Shown: in pieces, positions 8,690-16,856 of the stretch
Layout of the letters: each line of letters starts with the position of its first letter
Position numbering within the stretch: position 1 is the stretch's first letter
NCBI RefSeq assembly: GCF_009193155.1
Contig: NZ_VUKD01000001.1
Location: 434,001 to 498,000 of the forward strand
Reading direction: 5' to 3'
DNA length: 64,000 nucleotides
Origin: Georgenia subflava
GTDB lineage: Bacteria; Actinomycetota; Actinomycetes; Actinomycetales; Actinomycetaceae
Position numbers and translations under genes: made by a program
Notes under the pieces: generated by a model
What the model was told of the DNA's origin: nothing
The model's database searches: none
What the model saw: only the letters and a program-made list of their open reading frames with translations

Positions 8690-10239
8690 GTGCCGTCGAG
8701 GCCGACGTGGACCGCGACGCCCCGGCCAAGAAGTCCTTCCAGTTCCCCGGCGCGGTGACGGTGCTGGCGGTCGTCATGGTGCTCGTGTGGGTGGCAGCCC
8801 TGCTGATCCCCGCCGGCACCTACCAGACGGACGCCGACGGCGCGCCGATCGCCGGGTCCTACGAGCGGGTCGATTCCCCCCTCACCTTCGGTGAACGCGT
8901 CCAGCAGCTGCTCCTCGCCCCGGTCAACGGCGTCTACGGCGTCCAGGACCTCGACACCGGGTTCATCGACACGGAGAACCTCGGTGCGCTCTTCGGCTCC
9001 ATCGGCGTCGTCGTCTTCATCCTGGCCCTCGGGGCGTTCATCTCCGTCAGCTTCGCGACCCGCAGCCTCGAGGTCGCCGTCGGCCAGCTCGCCGCCCGGC
9101 TGGGCGACCGCGGATGGCTCCTCATCGTCGTCGTGATGGCGCTGTTCTCCCTGCTGGGCTCCACGATGGGGTTCTCGGTGGAGACGTTCGGGTTCTACGC
9201 GCTGCTCGTGCCGCTCATGCTCGCCCTCGGTTACGACAAGATGGTGGCCGCGGGCATGATCATCCTCGGCGCCCTGATCGGCGCCATGGCGTCCACCGTC
9301 AACCCGTTCTCCATCGGCGTGGCCTCCGACGAGGCCGGGATCTCCATCGGCGACGGGATCGTTCTCCGGGTCATCCTGTGGCTGCTGCTCACGACGCTGG
9401 CCATCCTGTACGTGCTGCGCTACGCCCGCCGGGTCAGGCGGGACCCCTCCCGCTCCCTCGTCGGCCTCGACCCCGCCGACGCCGCACCCCCGGCCGGACC
9501 GGTCATCACCGAGCGGCTCACCTCGGCTCAGAAGTGGGTGCTGGTCATCACCGGGGTGACCTTCGGTCTGCTGATCTTCTCCGTCATCCCGTGGTCGGCG
9601 ATCCTCGGCGCGACGGCCGGCCCGGCGGAGTACGACCAGGTGCACGAGACCGCCGCCGAGCCGTACTGGTTCGAGCTCGGCTGGTGGTTCCCGCAGCTCG
9701 TGGTCCTCTTCCTCGTCGCCACGATCGCCGTCGGCCTCGTATCGAGGATGGGCGAGAAGCGTCTGGTCTCGCTCGTCACCCAGGGCATGGGCGACATGAT
9801 GGGGCCCGCCATCGTCATCGTCCTGGCCCGCGGCGTCGCGGTCATCATGTCCAACACCCAGACGCTGGACACCGTCCTGAACGCGATGGAGCAGGCGGTC
9901 AGCGGCGCGTCCGCGGGCGTCTTCGCCGTTCTCGTCTCGGTCGTCAACGCCCCGCTCGCCTTCCTCATCCCTTCCTCCTCCGGCCACGCCACCCTCGCGA
10001 TGCCGCTGCTCGCCCCGCTCAGCGACTTCGCCGGGGTCAGCCGGGCCCTGACGATCACCGCGTACCAGATGGGGCACGGATTCATGCTGCTCGTCTCCCC
10101 CACCAACGTCGTCGTCGTGGGCGGACTCGCCATCGCGGGCGTCGGCTACGACAAGTACCTGCGCTTCGTCGCCCCGTTCCTGGGCGTCGTCGCCGTCGCC
10201 GTCGCCGTCGTCCTCGTCCTGGCCGCGACCGTCGGCTGA
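8686..10239 (+). CDS. YfcC family (C4-dicarboxylate/arginine-ornithine antiporter-like) carrier
   Basis: Integral membrane carrier of 517 aa with about twelve hydrophobic segments, of the YfcC/DcuC (ion transporter) superfamily. Typical features are the N-terminal WVAALLIPAGTYQ stretch, the loop STMGFSVETFGFYALLVPLM, the motif ASTVNPFSIGVAS and the second half LIPSSSGHATLAMPLLAPL. Members move dicarboxylates, amino acids or short peptides. The ATG overlaps the M20 peptidase stop (ATGA), so both proteins are probably made from one mRNA and work on the same nutrient. DUF1269 and SLC13-type genes follow at 57 and 12 bp. Confidence 0.88.
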   Translation: MSAVEADVDRDAPAKKSFQFPGAVTVLAVVMVLVWVAALLIPAGTYQTDADGAPIAGSYERVDSPLTFGERVQQLLLAPVNGVYGVQDLDTGFIDTENLGALFGSIGVVVFILALGAFISVSFATRSLEVAVGQLAARLGDRGWLLIVVVMALFSLLGSTMGFSVETFGFYALLVPLMLALGYDKMVAAGMIILGALIGAMASTVNPFSIGVASDEAGISIGDGIVLRVILWLLLTTLAILYVLRYARRVRRDPSRSLVGLDPADAAPPAGPVITERLTSAQKWVLVITGVTFGLLIFSVIPWSAILGATAGPAEYDQVHETAAEPYWFELGWWFPQLVVLFLVATIAVGLVSRMGEKRLVSLVTQGMGDMMGPAIVIVLARGVAVIMSNTQTLDTVLNAMEQAVSGASAGVFAVLVSVVNAPLAFLIPSSSGHATLAMPLLAPLSDFAGVSRALTITAYQMGHGFMLLVSPTNVVVVGGLAIAGVGYDKYLRFVAPFLGVVAVAVAVVLVLAATVG

Positions 10240-10296
10240 TCCAGACCCGGGCCGGGACCCCGGCACCGGACGACCTCACGGAACGGAGCACCACCC

Positions 10297-10782
10297 ATGT
10301 CCGAGCTCATCGTCCTCGGCTACGACGACCACGCCACGGCCGAGAAGGCGTACCAGAAGGTCCTGGACCTGCAGCGCGACTACATCGTCACGCTCTCCGG
10401 TCTGGCCGTCGTGCGCGTCGACGACGACGGCAAGCAGCACGTGGACACCCCGGGGCGCATCGTCGGGGCCTCCGCCTCCTCGGGCGCCGTGTGGGGAATG
10501 ATCATCGGCCTGCTCTTCCTCGCCCCCGGCATCGGCTTCCTCGTCGGCGGCGCGCTCGGCGCCCTGACCGGCAAGCTCAGCAAGTCGGGGATCAACCAGT
10601 CCTTCCGGGCGCGGGTGGGCGAGATGCTGGAGCCGGGGCGGGCCGCCGTCGTCGTGATGGCCACCAAGATCACCGAGGACAAGTTCGCCGCGGCCCTGGC
10701 CGAGTACGGCGGCACCGTCCTGCAGACCTCGCTCTCCGACGAGGACGAGAAGGAGCTCGCGGCCGAGCTCAGCGCGTCCTGA
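10297..10782 (+). CDS. DUF1269 domain membrane protein
   Basis: Protein of 161 aa matching the DUF1269 family of unknown function. A ferredoxin-like N-terminal part (MSELIVLGYDDHATAEKAY) is followed by a glycine-rich hydrophobic hairpin (ASSGAVWGMIIGLLFLAPG, then FLVGGALGALTGKLSKSGI). The C-terminal part contains GEMLEPGRAAVVVMATKI. It lies between two transporter genes, 57 bp after one and 12 bp before the next, so it is probably cotranscribed. No function can be assigned; a membrane-associated accessory role is a guess from position. Confidence 0.85.
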   Translation: MSELIVLGYDDHATAEKAYQKVLDLQRDYIVTLSGLAVVRVDDDGKQHVDTPGRIVGASASSGAVWGMIIGLLFLAPGIGFLVGGALGALTGKLSKSGINQSFRARVGEMLEPGRAAVVVMATKITEDKFAAALAEYGGTVLQTSLSDEDEKELAAELSAS

Positions 10783-10794
10783 CCCCGGGCAGCC

Positions 10795-12594
10795 ATGACC
10801 CTCGACCCGGCGGTCACGAGCCTGCTCGTCCTGGCCGCCGCCGTCGCGGTCTTCGTCTGGAACCGCCTCCCGGTGGGGGTGGTGGCGGTCCTGACGGCGC
10901 TCGCCCTGTACGCCACGGGCCTCCTCGACGCCGGACAGGCTCTCGGCGGCTTCGGCGACCCGGTGGTGCTCTTCGTCGCCGGCCTCTTCGTGGTCTCGGA
11001 GGGGCTCGACGCCACGGGTGTCACCACCTGGGCGGGGCAGGCCATCACGGGGCGGGCGGGGACGGGACGGTCCGCGCTGCTCGTCGCCGTCATGGTCCTG
11101 GCCGCCGTGCTCACGGCCTTCATCAGCCCGAACGGGTCGGTGGCCGCCCTGCTGCCGATGGTCGTCGTCATGGCTGTGCGGAACGGGCACGCACCGGGCC
11201 ACATGCTCCTGCCGCTGGCCTTCGCCGCGCATGCCGGCTCCCTGCTCGCGCTCTCCGGCAGCCCGGTCAACGTCATCGTCTCCGACGCCCTGGCCGACGC
11301 CGGTCGCGGCCGCTTCGGGTACTTCTCCTTCGCCGCGGTGGGCCTGCCCCTGCTGGTGGTCACGGTGATCCTGGCGGTCACCGTCGGCCCGCGACTGCTG
11401 CCCGTGCGCGCCGGTGCGGCACCGACGGACCTCAGCGGTCACGCGCGCACGCTGGCGGGCCACTACACCGCGGGCTCGGACGTCTTCCGGCTCCTGGTGG
11501 GCCTCGGTTCCTCCCTCACGGGCACCACGGTCCGCGACCTCTCCCTCGAAGGAGCGCGGCTGGTCGGGGTCCAGACCGCCGCGGGCGGGAGCGCCACCGA
11601 GGGGCACCGGCTCGCCGACGACGACGCGCTGGTCCTCGCCGGCCCCCGTGCTGCGGTGGAGGAGTTCGCCGCGGCGCACGACCTTGCCATGGGGCCGGGC
11701 CCCGTCCGTCCCGGCCCCGACGACCTGCTCAGGCGGGAGGCCGGCGTCGTGGAGGTCGTGGTCCCGCCCCGTTCGCCGCTCGTGGGTGAGACCGTGTTCC
11801 CCGGCATGGTCCGGCTCGGCGAGATCACCGTCCTGGCCGTGCAGCACCTCGGGCGGGACCGGGGCGCGCGCCCGACCCGGCTCACCGAGGGCGACGCCCT
11901 CCTCCTGCACGGGCGGTGGAGCGCCATCGACACCCTGGTCGACGACCGCGACATCCTGGTCGTGGATGCGCCGTCGGAGCTGCGGCGCCAGGCTGTGCCG
12001 CTGGGGCTGCGGGCGGCGGAGGCGGTGGCCGTGCTGGCGGTCATGGTGGTGCTGCTCGTCACCGAGGCGGTGCCGCCGGCCGTGGCCTCGCTGGGCGCGG
12101 CCGCCGCCATGGTGCTGCTGCGGGTCGTCAGCCCGCACCAGGCGTACCGGTCGGTGTCGTGGGAGACGGTCGTCCTGCTCGGCGGGCTCATACCGCTCTC
12201 GACGGCGATCCAGTCCACCGGTGCGGCCGACCTCATCGCCGGGCACCTCATCGGGGCGGTCGGCCAGGGCAGCCCGTACCTGCTGCTGACCGCTCTCTTC
12301 GTGCTCACCGCCGCGCTCGGTCAGGTCGTCTCGAACACCGCCACCGTTCTCATCGTCGTGCCCATCGCGGTGGTGGCAGCGCTCGAGTCCGGGACCGCCG
12401 TCGAGCCGGTGCTCATGACGGTCGCGGTCGCCGGCGCGTCGTCGTTCCTGACCCCGATCGCCACACCGGCGAACATGATGGTCATGGCGCCCGGCGGCTA
12501 CCGGTTCGGCGACTACTGGCGGTTCGGTCTGCCGGTGCTGGTCGCCTGGCTGGGGGTCGCGCTCCTCGTCATACCGCTGGTGTGGCCGCTGTGA
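10795..12594 (+). CDS. SLC13/DASS family permease with RCK_C (TrkA-C) domains
   Basis: Membrane transporter of 599 aa from the divalent-anion:sodium symporter superfamily. About six N-terminal helices include the family turn SPNGSVAALLPMV and SGSPVNVIVSDA. A cytoplasmic insert of roughly residues 205-385 carries two TrkA-C-like modules (GSSLTGTTVRDLSLEGARLV and RSPLVGETVFPGMVRLGEI). The remaining helices contain VVSNTATVLIVVPIAV and FLTPIATPANMMVMAPGGY. Substrates in the family include sulfate and di/tricarboxylates. It is the last gene of the peptidase/carrier cluster. Confidence 0.9.
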   Translation: MTLDPAVTSLLVLAAAVAVFVWNRLPVGVVAVLTALALYATGLLDAGQALGGFGDPVVLFVAGLFVVSEGLDATGVTTWAGQAITGRAGTGRSALLVAVMVLAAVLTAFISPNGSVAALLPMVVVMAVRNGHAPGHMLLPLAFAAHAGSLLALSGSPVNVIVSDALADAGRGRFGYFSFAAVGLPLLVVTVILAVTVGPRLLPVRAGAAPTDLSGHARTLAGHYTAGSDVFRLLVGLGSSLTGTTVRDLSLEGARLVGVQTAAGGSATEGHRLADDDALVLAGPRAAVEEFAAAHDLAMGPGPVRPGPDDLLRREAGVVEVVVPPRSPLVGETVFPGMVRLGEITVLAVQHLGRDRGARPTRLTEGDALLLHGRWSAIDTLVDDRDILVVDAPSELRRQAVPLGLRAAEAVAVLAVMVVLLVTEAVPPAVASLGAAAAMVLLRVVSPHQAYRSVSWETVVLLGGLIPLSTAIQSTGAADLIAGHLIGAVGQGSPYLLLTALFVLTAALGQVVSNTATVLIVVPIAVVAALESGTAVEPVLMTVAVAGASSFLTPIATPANMMVMAPGGYRFGDYWRFGLPVLVAWLGVALLVIPLVWPL

Positions 12595-12715
12595 CGATCG
12601 CCGGCCCTCGGGTCGGTCGGTACGGGCACGGGCGTCGCCTCACAGGTCCGCGGTGCACCGTCGTGCTGCCCAGACCCGAGCCGCCTCGCCGAGACTTCCC
12701 GGTGAGCGGCCCGGT

Positions 12716-13486
12716 TCAGGCGCGCCGGACGCCGCGGACCTGGGCGGCGAACGCCTGCGCGATGGCCCGGCCGACCGCCGAGACCTCGGCGTCGTGCTCA
12801 CGGGCGGCCGCCACCAGGGCGTCGGTGTCGACATCGTCCTTGTCGGCGGACCAGCGCGCGAGCAGCTCGGGCGAGGCCTCAGGATGGAACTGCACGCCGA
12901 GCGCCGAGCCGAGCCGCATGGCCTGGAACGGATAGGCGTGCGAGTAGGCGAGCCAGACCGCGCCCGGGGGGAGCTCGACGACGGCGTCGGCGTGCATCGC
13001 CGGCTGGCGGGCCGTGCCGAAGCTGTCGGCCAGCCCGGACGCCCCGCGCCGGTCCCCGGCGGAGCCCGCGCGGACGGCGGCACCGAGCACCGGGTCGTCG
13101 GCGGCCTCCGCGCGCCAGGAGATCTCCACGATCCCGGCCTCGCGCCCAGGAGGTGCTGCCACGACGACCCGCCCGCCCGTGGCCTCGGCGAGCAGCTGGT
13201 GGCCGAGACAGATCCCGAGGGTGGGCACACCGCGCTCGACGGCGTCGACCAGCAGCTGCCGGACGGCGGGCAGCCAGGGGGCGACCTCGTCGTCCTGCGC
13301 GTTCATCTTGCCGCCGAGGACCAGCAGCCCCGAGCCGACCTGGTCGGCGCCGGGCACGTCCTCGCCGGCGAACGGGCGCACGATCCGCAGCTCGACGCCG
13401 TCGAGCCAGTCGGCGAAGCGGTCGAGGGGAACCTGCTCGTCGGGCTGCACGACGGTCAGCACCGCGGGAGTGGGGTTCGTACTCAC
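12716..13486 (-). CDS. Class I glutamine amidotransferase (GMP synthase-like)
   Basis: Stand-alone glutaminase-type protein of 256 aa. The nucleophile elbow LGICLGHQLLAEATGG supplies the catalytic Cys, and FHPEAS near the C-terminus supplies the His-Glu pair. There is no ATP-pyrophosphatase domain, so it is not a full GMP synthase. Related stand-alone proteins hydrolyse gamma-glutamyl compounds or serve as subunits of unknown complexes. The GTG at 13486 is chosen because TACCGT lies exactly 6 nt upstream; another in-frame GTG at 13489 is possible. A very long open frame continuing upstream is antisense to the TPM gene and was disregarded. Confidence 0.88.
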   Translation of the reverse strand: MSTNPTPAVLTVVQPDEQVPLDRFADWLDGVELRIVRPFAGEDVPGADQVGSGLLVLGGKMNAQDDEVAPWLPAVRQLLVDAVERGVPTLGICLGHQLLAEATGGRVVVAAPPGREAGIVEISWRAEAADDPVLGAAVRAGSAGDRRGASGLADSFGTARQPAMHADAVVELPPGAVWLAYSHAYPFQAMRLGSALGVQFHPEASPELLARWSADKDDVDTDALVAAAREHDAEVSAVGRAIAQAFAAQVRGVRRA

Positions 13487-13492
13487 CACAGA

Positions 13493-13498
13493 ACGGTA
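13493..13498 (-). promoter_or_regulatory. -10 box of a leaderless amidotransferase transcript
   Basis: TACCGT on the minus strand is followed by 6 nt and GTG, fitting TANNNT-N6-RTG. No Shine-Dalgarno sequence precedes either of the two adjacent GTG codons. Confidence 0.5.
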
Positions 13499-13627
13499 AC
13501 CCCGCACCGTGGCACGGGTCTCGCGGCAACCCCGCGCACGGGTCGCGCCGGGTTCCCCCTCTCCGCCGGGCGCGAACGTGGCCGCGGCAGCGTTGCGCCG
13601 ATTCCGCCCGCCCGAGAGGATCACCGT

Positions 13628-15655
13628 GTGAGACTCGTCGCCGCCGCGCGGACCCTGGCCGTCGCCGCCCTGGTCACCGCCCCTGCCCTGGCCCTCGCGG
13701 GCCCTGCCGCGGCGGAGCCGCCGACCTTCCTCGACGAGCAGGTGACCGACACGGCCGGGGTGCTCGACGACCCCGGTGAGATCCAGGCCGCCTTCGACGA
13801 GGTGGAGGCCGAGACCGGGCAGATGGTCTTCGTCGCCTTCGTCGAGACCTTCGACGGGATGAGCGCCCCGCAGTGGGCTGTCGACACCGCCACCCAGTCC
13901 AACCTCGGACCGGACAACATCCTGCTCGCAGTGGCGGTGGAGGACCGCTCCTACGGGTTCGCGCGGCACAACAGCTCGCCGATCAGCGAGGACCAGGTCC
14001 GCGAGGTCATCCGTGAGGAGGTCCAGCCGGCGCTCGGCGACGACGACTGGGCCCAGGCGGCGATCGGCTTCGCCGAGGGCATCGGCGACGCTGCGGACGG
14101 CGGTCTCGGCGGCGCCACAGGGGGTGGCGGCGGGTTCGGCAGCCTGCTGACCATCGGTCTGCTCGGTCTCGTCGTCATCGGCGGCATCGGGCTGTTCTTC
14201 GTCTTCCGCAAGAAGAAGGACGACGATGGCGGGCAGCCCCGCGAGCGCCGTCGCCAGCTCCCGCCGGACCACCCGCTGAACCTGCCGACGGAGCAGCTGG
14301 CCAACCGGGCGGGCTCGGCCCTGCTGGGCGCCGACGACGCGATCCGCAGCTCCGAGGAGGAGCTCGGCTTCGCCAAGGCGCAGTTCGGTCTGCAGGCCAC
14401 CGATGCCTTCACCGCGGCGCTCGAGGAGGCCAAGGGCAAGGCGCAGCGGGCGTTCACGATCCGCCAGCAGCTCGACGACGACGTCCCCGAGACCGAGCAG
14501 CAGCAGCGCGGGATGTACGCCGAGATCCTCCAGCTCACCGGCGAGATCGACTCGACCCTCTCGGCCCAGGCCGAGCAGTTCGTCAAGCTGCGCAACATGC
14601 AGGCGCGCACGCCGCAGATCCTGAGTGAGCTGGACCAGCGGGCCCGGGAGGTCGAGCGCCAGATCGAGGGCGCGCGCGCCCAGCTCGCCCGCCTGGCCAA
14701 CCAGTACCCCGCCGGGGCGCTCGCCTCGGTGTCGAGGAACCCGGACCAGGCCAAGGCACTGCTCGTCGCTGCCCACGAGTCGGTGGCCACCGGCCGCGCC
14801 AGCGTCGACGCCGGGGACCGCGCAACTGCCGTCACCCACGCCCGGGTGGCCGAGGAGGCCATCGGGCAGGCGGACCGGCTGCTCAAGGCGGTCCACGGCG
14901 CGGGGGACGCGCTGGCCGAGGCCGGCTCGCGGCTCGACACCGCGCTCGCCTCGATCACCGCCGACGTCCAGGACGCGAACCGGCTCGCGCCGAACGACCC
15001 GACGGTCGTCGCGCGCCGCAAGGCCGCCGAGGCCGCCATCGCGCAGGGGCACGAGGCACGGACGGGCGGCGACCCGCTCGCCGCGCTGCAACGCCTCCAT
15101 TCCGCGGAGACCGCCATCGACGCCGCCCTGGCGAGCGTGCGTCAGGCCGACGAGAACAACCGGCGTGCCGCCGCCCAGCTGCACGACCGGCTCGGACGGC
15201 TGAACTCGCAGATCCGCGCGGTCTCGGACTACATCGCCACCCGGCGCGGCTCGGTCGGCACCGAGGCCCGCACCCGGCTGTCGGAGGCCACGAGGCTGGC
15301 TACGGAGGCCAACCGGCTGTCCGGCTCGGACCCGGTCGCGGCGATGCAGAGGGTTGCGCAGGCCGAGCAGATGGCCGCCGCCGCCCAGCAGCTGGCCGAG
15401 CGTGACACCAGCCGCTACGACGACCCGTGGGGCGGCGGGTTCGGGGGTGGCTTCGGGGGCGGCCGACGTGGCGGTCTCGACGTGGGCTCCCTGGTCCTGG
15501 GTGGCATCCTCGGCGGCGTCCTCGGCGGCGGTGGTCACCACGGCGGGTGGGGCGGCGGCGGTGGCTTCGGTGGCGGCTTCGGCGGCGGCGGGTTCGGCGG
15601 CGGGGGCGGTGGCTTCGGTGGAGGCGGCTTCGGCGGCGGCGGAGGGCGCTTCTGA
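13628..15655 (+). CDS. TPM domain-containing membrane protein with Gly-rich tail
   Basis: Secreted/membrane protein of 675 aa. A signal peptide (to about residue 27, ALAGPAAAE) precedes a TPM domain (about 30-150, containing VTDTAGVLDD). After a Gly-rich spacer comes one transmembrane helix (LLTIGLLGLVVIGGIGLFFV) with a positively charged stop-transfer RKKKDDD. A long Ala/Glu/Arg-rich coiled-coil-like cytoplasmic region follows, with Asn/Ala-rich repeats. The tail is almost pure Gly/Phe (GGGFGGGF-type). A GAGAGGA site precedes the GTG start. The next gene is pspA, 87 bp on, which points to membrane-stress or quality-control work. TPM proteins such as B. subtilis YdjH also neighbour PspA homologues. 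Confidence 0.88.
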   Translation: MRLVAAARTLAVAALVTAPALALAGPAAAEPPTFLDEQVTDTAGVLDDPGEIQAAFDEVEAETGQMVFVAFVETFDGMSAPQWAVDTATQSNLGPDNILLAVAVEDRSYGFARHNSSPISEDQVREVIREEVQPALGDDDWAQAAIGFAEGIGDAADGGLGGATGGGGGFGSLLTIGLLGLVVIGGIGLFFVFRKKKDDDGGQPRERRRQLPPDHPLNLPTEQLANRAGSALLGADDAIRSSEEELGFAKAQFGLQATDAFTAALEEAKGKAQRAFTIRQQLDDDVPETEQQQRGMYAEILQLTGEIDSTLSAQAEQFVKLRNMQARTPQILSELDQRAREVERQIEGARAQLARLANQYPAGALASVSRNPDQAKALLVAAHESVATGRASVDAGDRATAVTHARVAEEAIGQADRLLKAVHGAGDALAEAGSRLDTALASITADVQDANRLAPNDPTVVARRKAAEAAIAQGHEARTGGDPLAALQRLHSAETAIDAALASVRQADENNRRAAAQLHDRLGRLNSQIRAVSDYIATRRGSVGTEARTRLSEATRLATEANRLSGSDPVAAMQRVAQAEQMAAAAQQLAERDTSRYDDPWGGGFGGGFGGGRRGGLDVGSLVLGGILGGVLGGGGHHGGWGGGGGFGGGFGGGGFGGGGGGFGGGGFGGGGGRF

Positions 15656-15666
15656 CTGACGACGAC

Positions 15667-15688
15667 GGCGCGCGCCGGCACGCGCGCC
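15667..15688 (+). terminator. GC hairpin between TPM gene and pspA
   Basis: An 8-bp perfect stem (GGCGCGCG/CGCGCGCC) with a 6-nt loop lies 11 nt after the TPM stop. There is no U-tract. It could be an attenuator that lets part of the transcripts run into pspA, or an mRNA stabiliser. Confidence 0.4.
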
Positions 15689-15742
15689 CCGACAGACTGA
15701 CCCACAATTCTTCGCGAGACCCCAACCAAGAAGGGCATCACC

Positions 15743-16543
15743 ATGGCAGAGAAGCAGAGCATCCTGGGCCGCATCGCCCAGCTCACCCGCGCGAACATCA
15801 ACTCGCTGCTGGACCGGGCCGAGGACCCGGAGAAGATGCTGGACCAGCTGGTGCGGGACTACACCTCCTCCATCGCCGAGGCCGAGGACGCTGTCGCCGT
15901 GACGATCGGCAACCTGCGCCTGGCCGAGCAGGACCACTCCGCAGACATGGCCGAGGCCCGCGACTGGGGTCAGAAGGCGCTCGCAGCCTCGTCGAAGGCC
16001 GAGGAGCTGCGCGGTTCCGGTGACGCCGGCGAGGCCTCCCGCTTCGACGACCTGGCCAAGATCGCCATCGGCAAGCAGATCACCGCCGAGAACGAGGCCA
16101 AGGCCGCCGAGCCGATGATCGACTCGCAGAACGAGGTCGTCGAGAAGCTCAAGGTCGGTCTGACCCAGATGCGCACCAAGCTGGACGAGCTGAAGTCCAA
16201 GCGCGACCAGCTCGTCGCCCGCGCGAAGACCGCGGAGGCCCAGGCGACCGTGCAGGGCGCCATCTCCTCGATCAACATCATGGACCCGACGTCGGAGATC
16301 TCCCGCTACGAGGAGCAGGTCCGCCGCGAGGAGGCCCGGGTCGCCGGTCACGCCGAGCTCCAGGGCGCGTCGCTGGAGTCCCAGTTCGCCGAGCTCGAGG
16401 ACTACGGCCGCAACGCCGAGATCGAGGCGCGCCTGGCTGCGCTCAAGGGCGGTGGAACGTCTGCTGCGCCGCAGCTCGGTGCTACCGCCACCGACGAGGG
16501 ATCGGCCGTCCCGACGCCGGACGAGGACAAGACGACCTACTGA
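15743..16543 (+). CDS. pspA: PspA/IM30 family membrane-stress protein
   Basis: Peripheral membrane protein of 266 aa from the PspA/IM30/Vipp1 (ESCRT-III-like) family. The N-terminal region (LGRIAQLTRANINSLLDRAE, then DPEKMLDQLVRDY) is diagnostic. Most of residues 25-220 is heptad-rich coiled coil (ELKSKRDQLVARAKTAEAQA). The C-terminal tail is variable and acidic. Homologues polymerise on damaged cytoplasmic membranes. It lies directly after a TPM-domain protein, with a weak hairpin between, and is followed by a strong terminator. No PspBC or ClgR homologue lies adjacent. Confidence 0.92.
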   Translation: MAEKQSILGRIAQLTRANINSLLDRAEDPEKMLDQLVRDYTSSIAEAEDAVAVTIGNLRLAEQDHSADMAEARDWGQKALAASSKAEELRGSGDAGEASRFDDLAKIAIGKQITAENEAKAAEPMIDSQNEVVEKLKVGLTQMRTKLDELKSKRDQLVARAKTAEAQATVQGAISSINIMDPTSEISRYEEQVRREEARVAGHAELQGASLESQFAELEDYGRNAEIEARLAALKGGGTSAAPQLGATATDEGSAVPTPDEDKTTY

Positions 16544-16594
16544 CCCACCGCCAGCGGTACCGACGCACTGCCCGCCCCTGCGCGGCGCGTCTCA

Positions 16595-16624
16595 CCAGGC
16601 CCTCACCCTCGGGTGGGGGCCTGG
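16595..16624 (+). terminator. Terminator hairpin after pspA
   Basis: CCAGGCCCTCACCC (16595-16608) pairs with GGGTGGGGGCCTGG (16611-16624) through 14 positions with one G-T wobble. It starts 51 nt after the pspA stop. The following bases are only weakly T-rich (TCCGTTCTCT). Confidence 0.75.
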
Positions 16625-16660
16625 TCCGTTCTCTACGGGCTGGTACCTCCGCCCGGTGCC

Positions 16661-16728
16661 CGGCCCGCCGGGCGCAGGGCGCCGCCGTCGTGGTGGAGCC
16701 CGGCCCGCCGGGCGCCGCCGTCGTGGTG
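16661..16728. repeat. Imperfect short direct repeats in the pspA/FMN-protein gap
   Basis: CGGCCCGCCGGGCGC occurs at 16661 and 16701, and GCCGCCGTCGTGGTG at 16681 and 16714. They lie in the 313-bp gap between pspA and the next gene. Apart from the pspA terminator and these repeats I see nothing defined in the gap. Confidence 0.6.
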
Positions 16729-16856
16729 AAGCCCCGGCCCGTCGCCGAGCGCTTCCTGGCACCGGCTCGAAGCCGGCACTCCTCCCCTGCGTGGCGGACT
16801 CGGACCTAGCCCCTCTGCTGGTGCGGACCTGCGGCGGCGCGAGCACACTGCGAGTC

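Noticed and set aside
12716..13486. GMP synthase (guaA)
   Set aside because: Only the glutaminase domain is present; the ATP-pyrophosphatase and dimerisation domains are missing.
13490..16351. Minus-strand open frame of nearly 2.9 kb upstream of the amidotransferase
   Set aside because: It is antisense to the TPM and pspA genes, whose family motifs are clear. The long frame is a by-product of high GC, and its sequence is low-complexity without domains.
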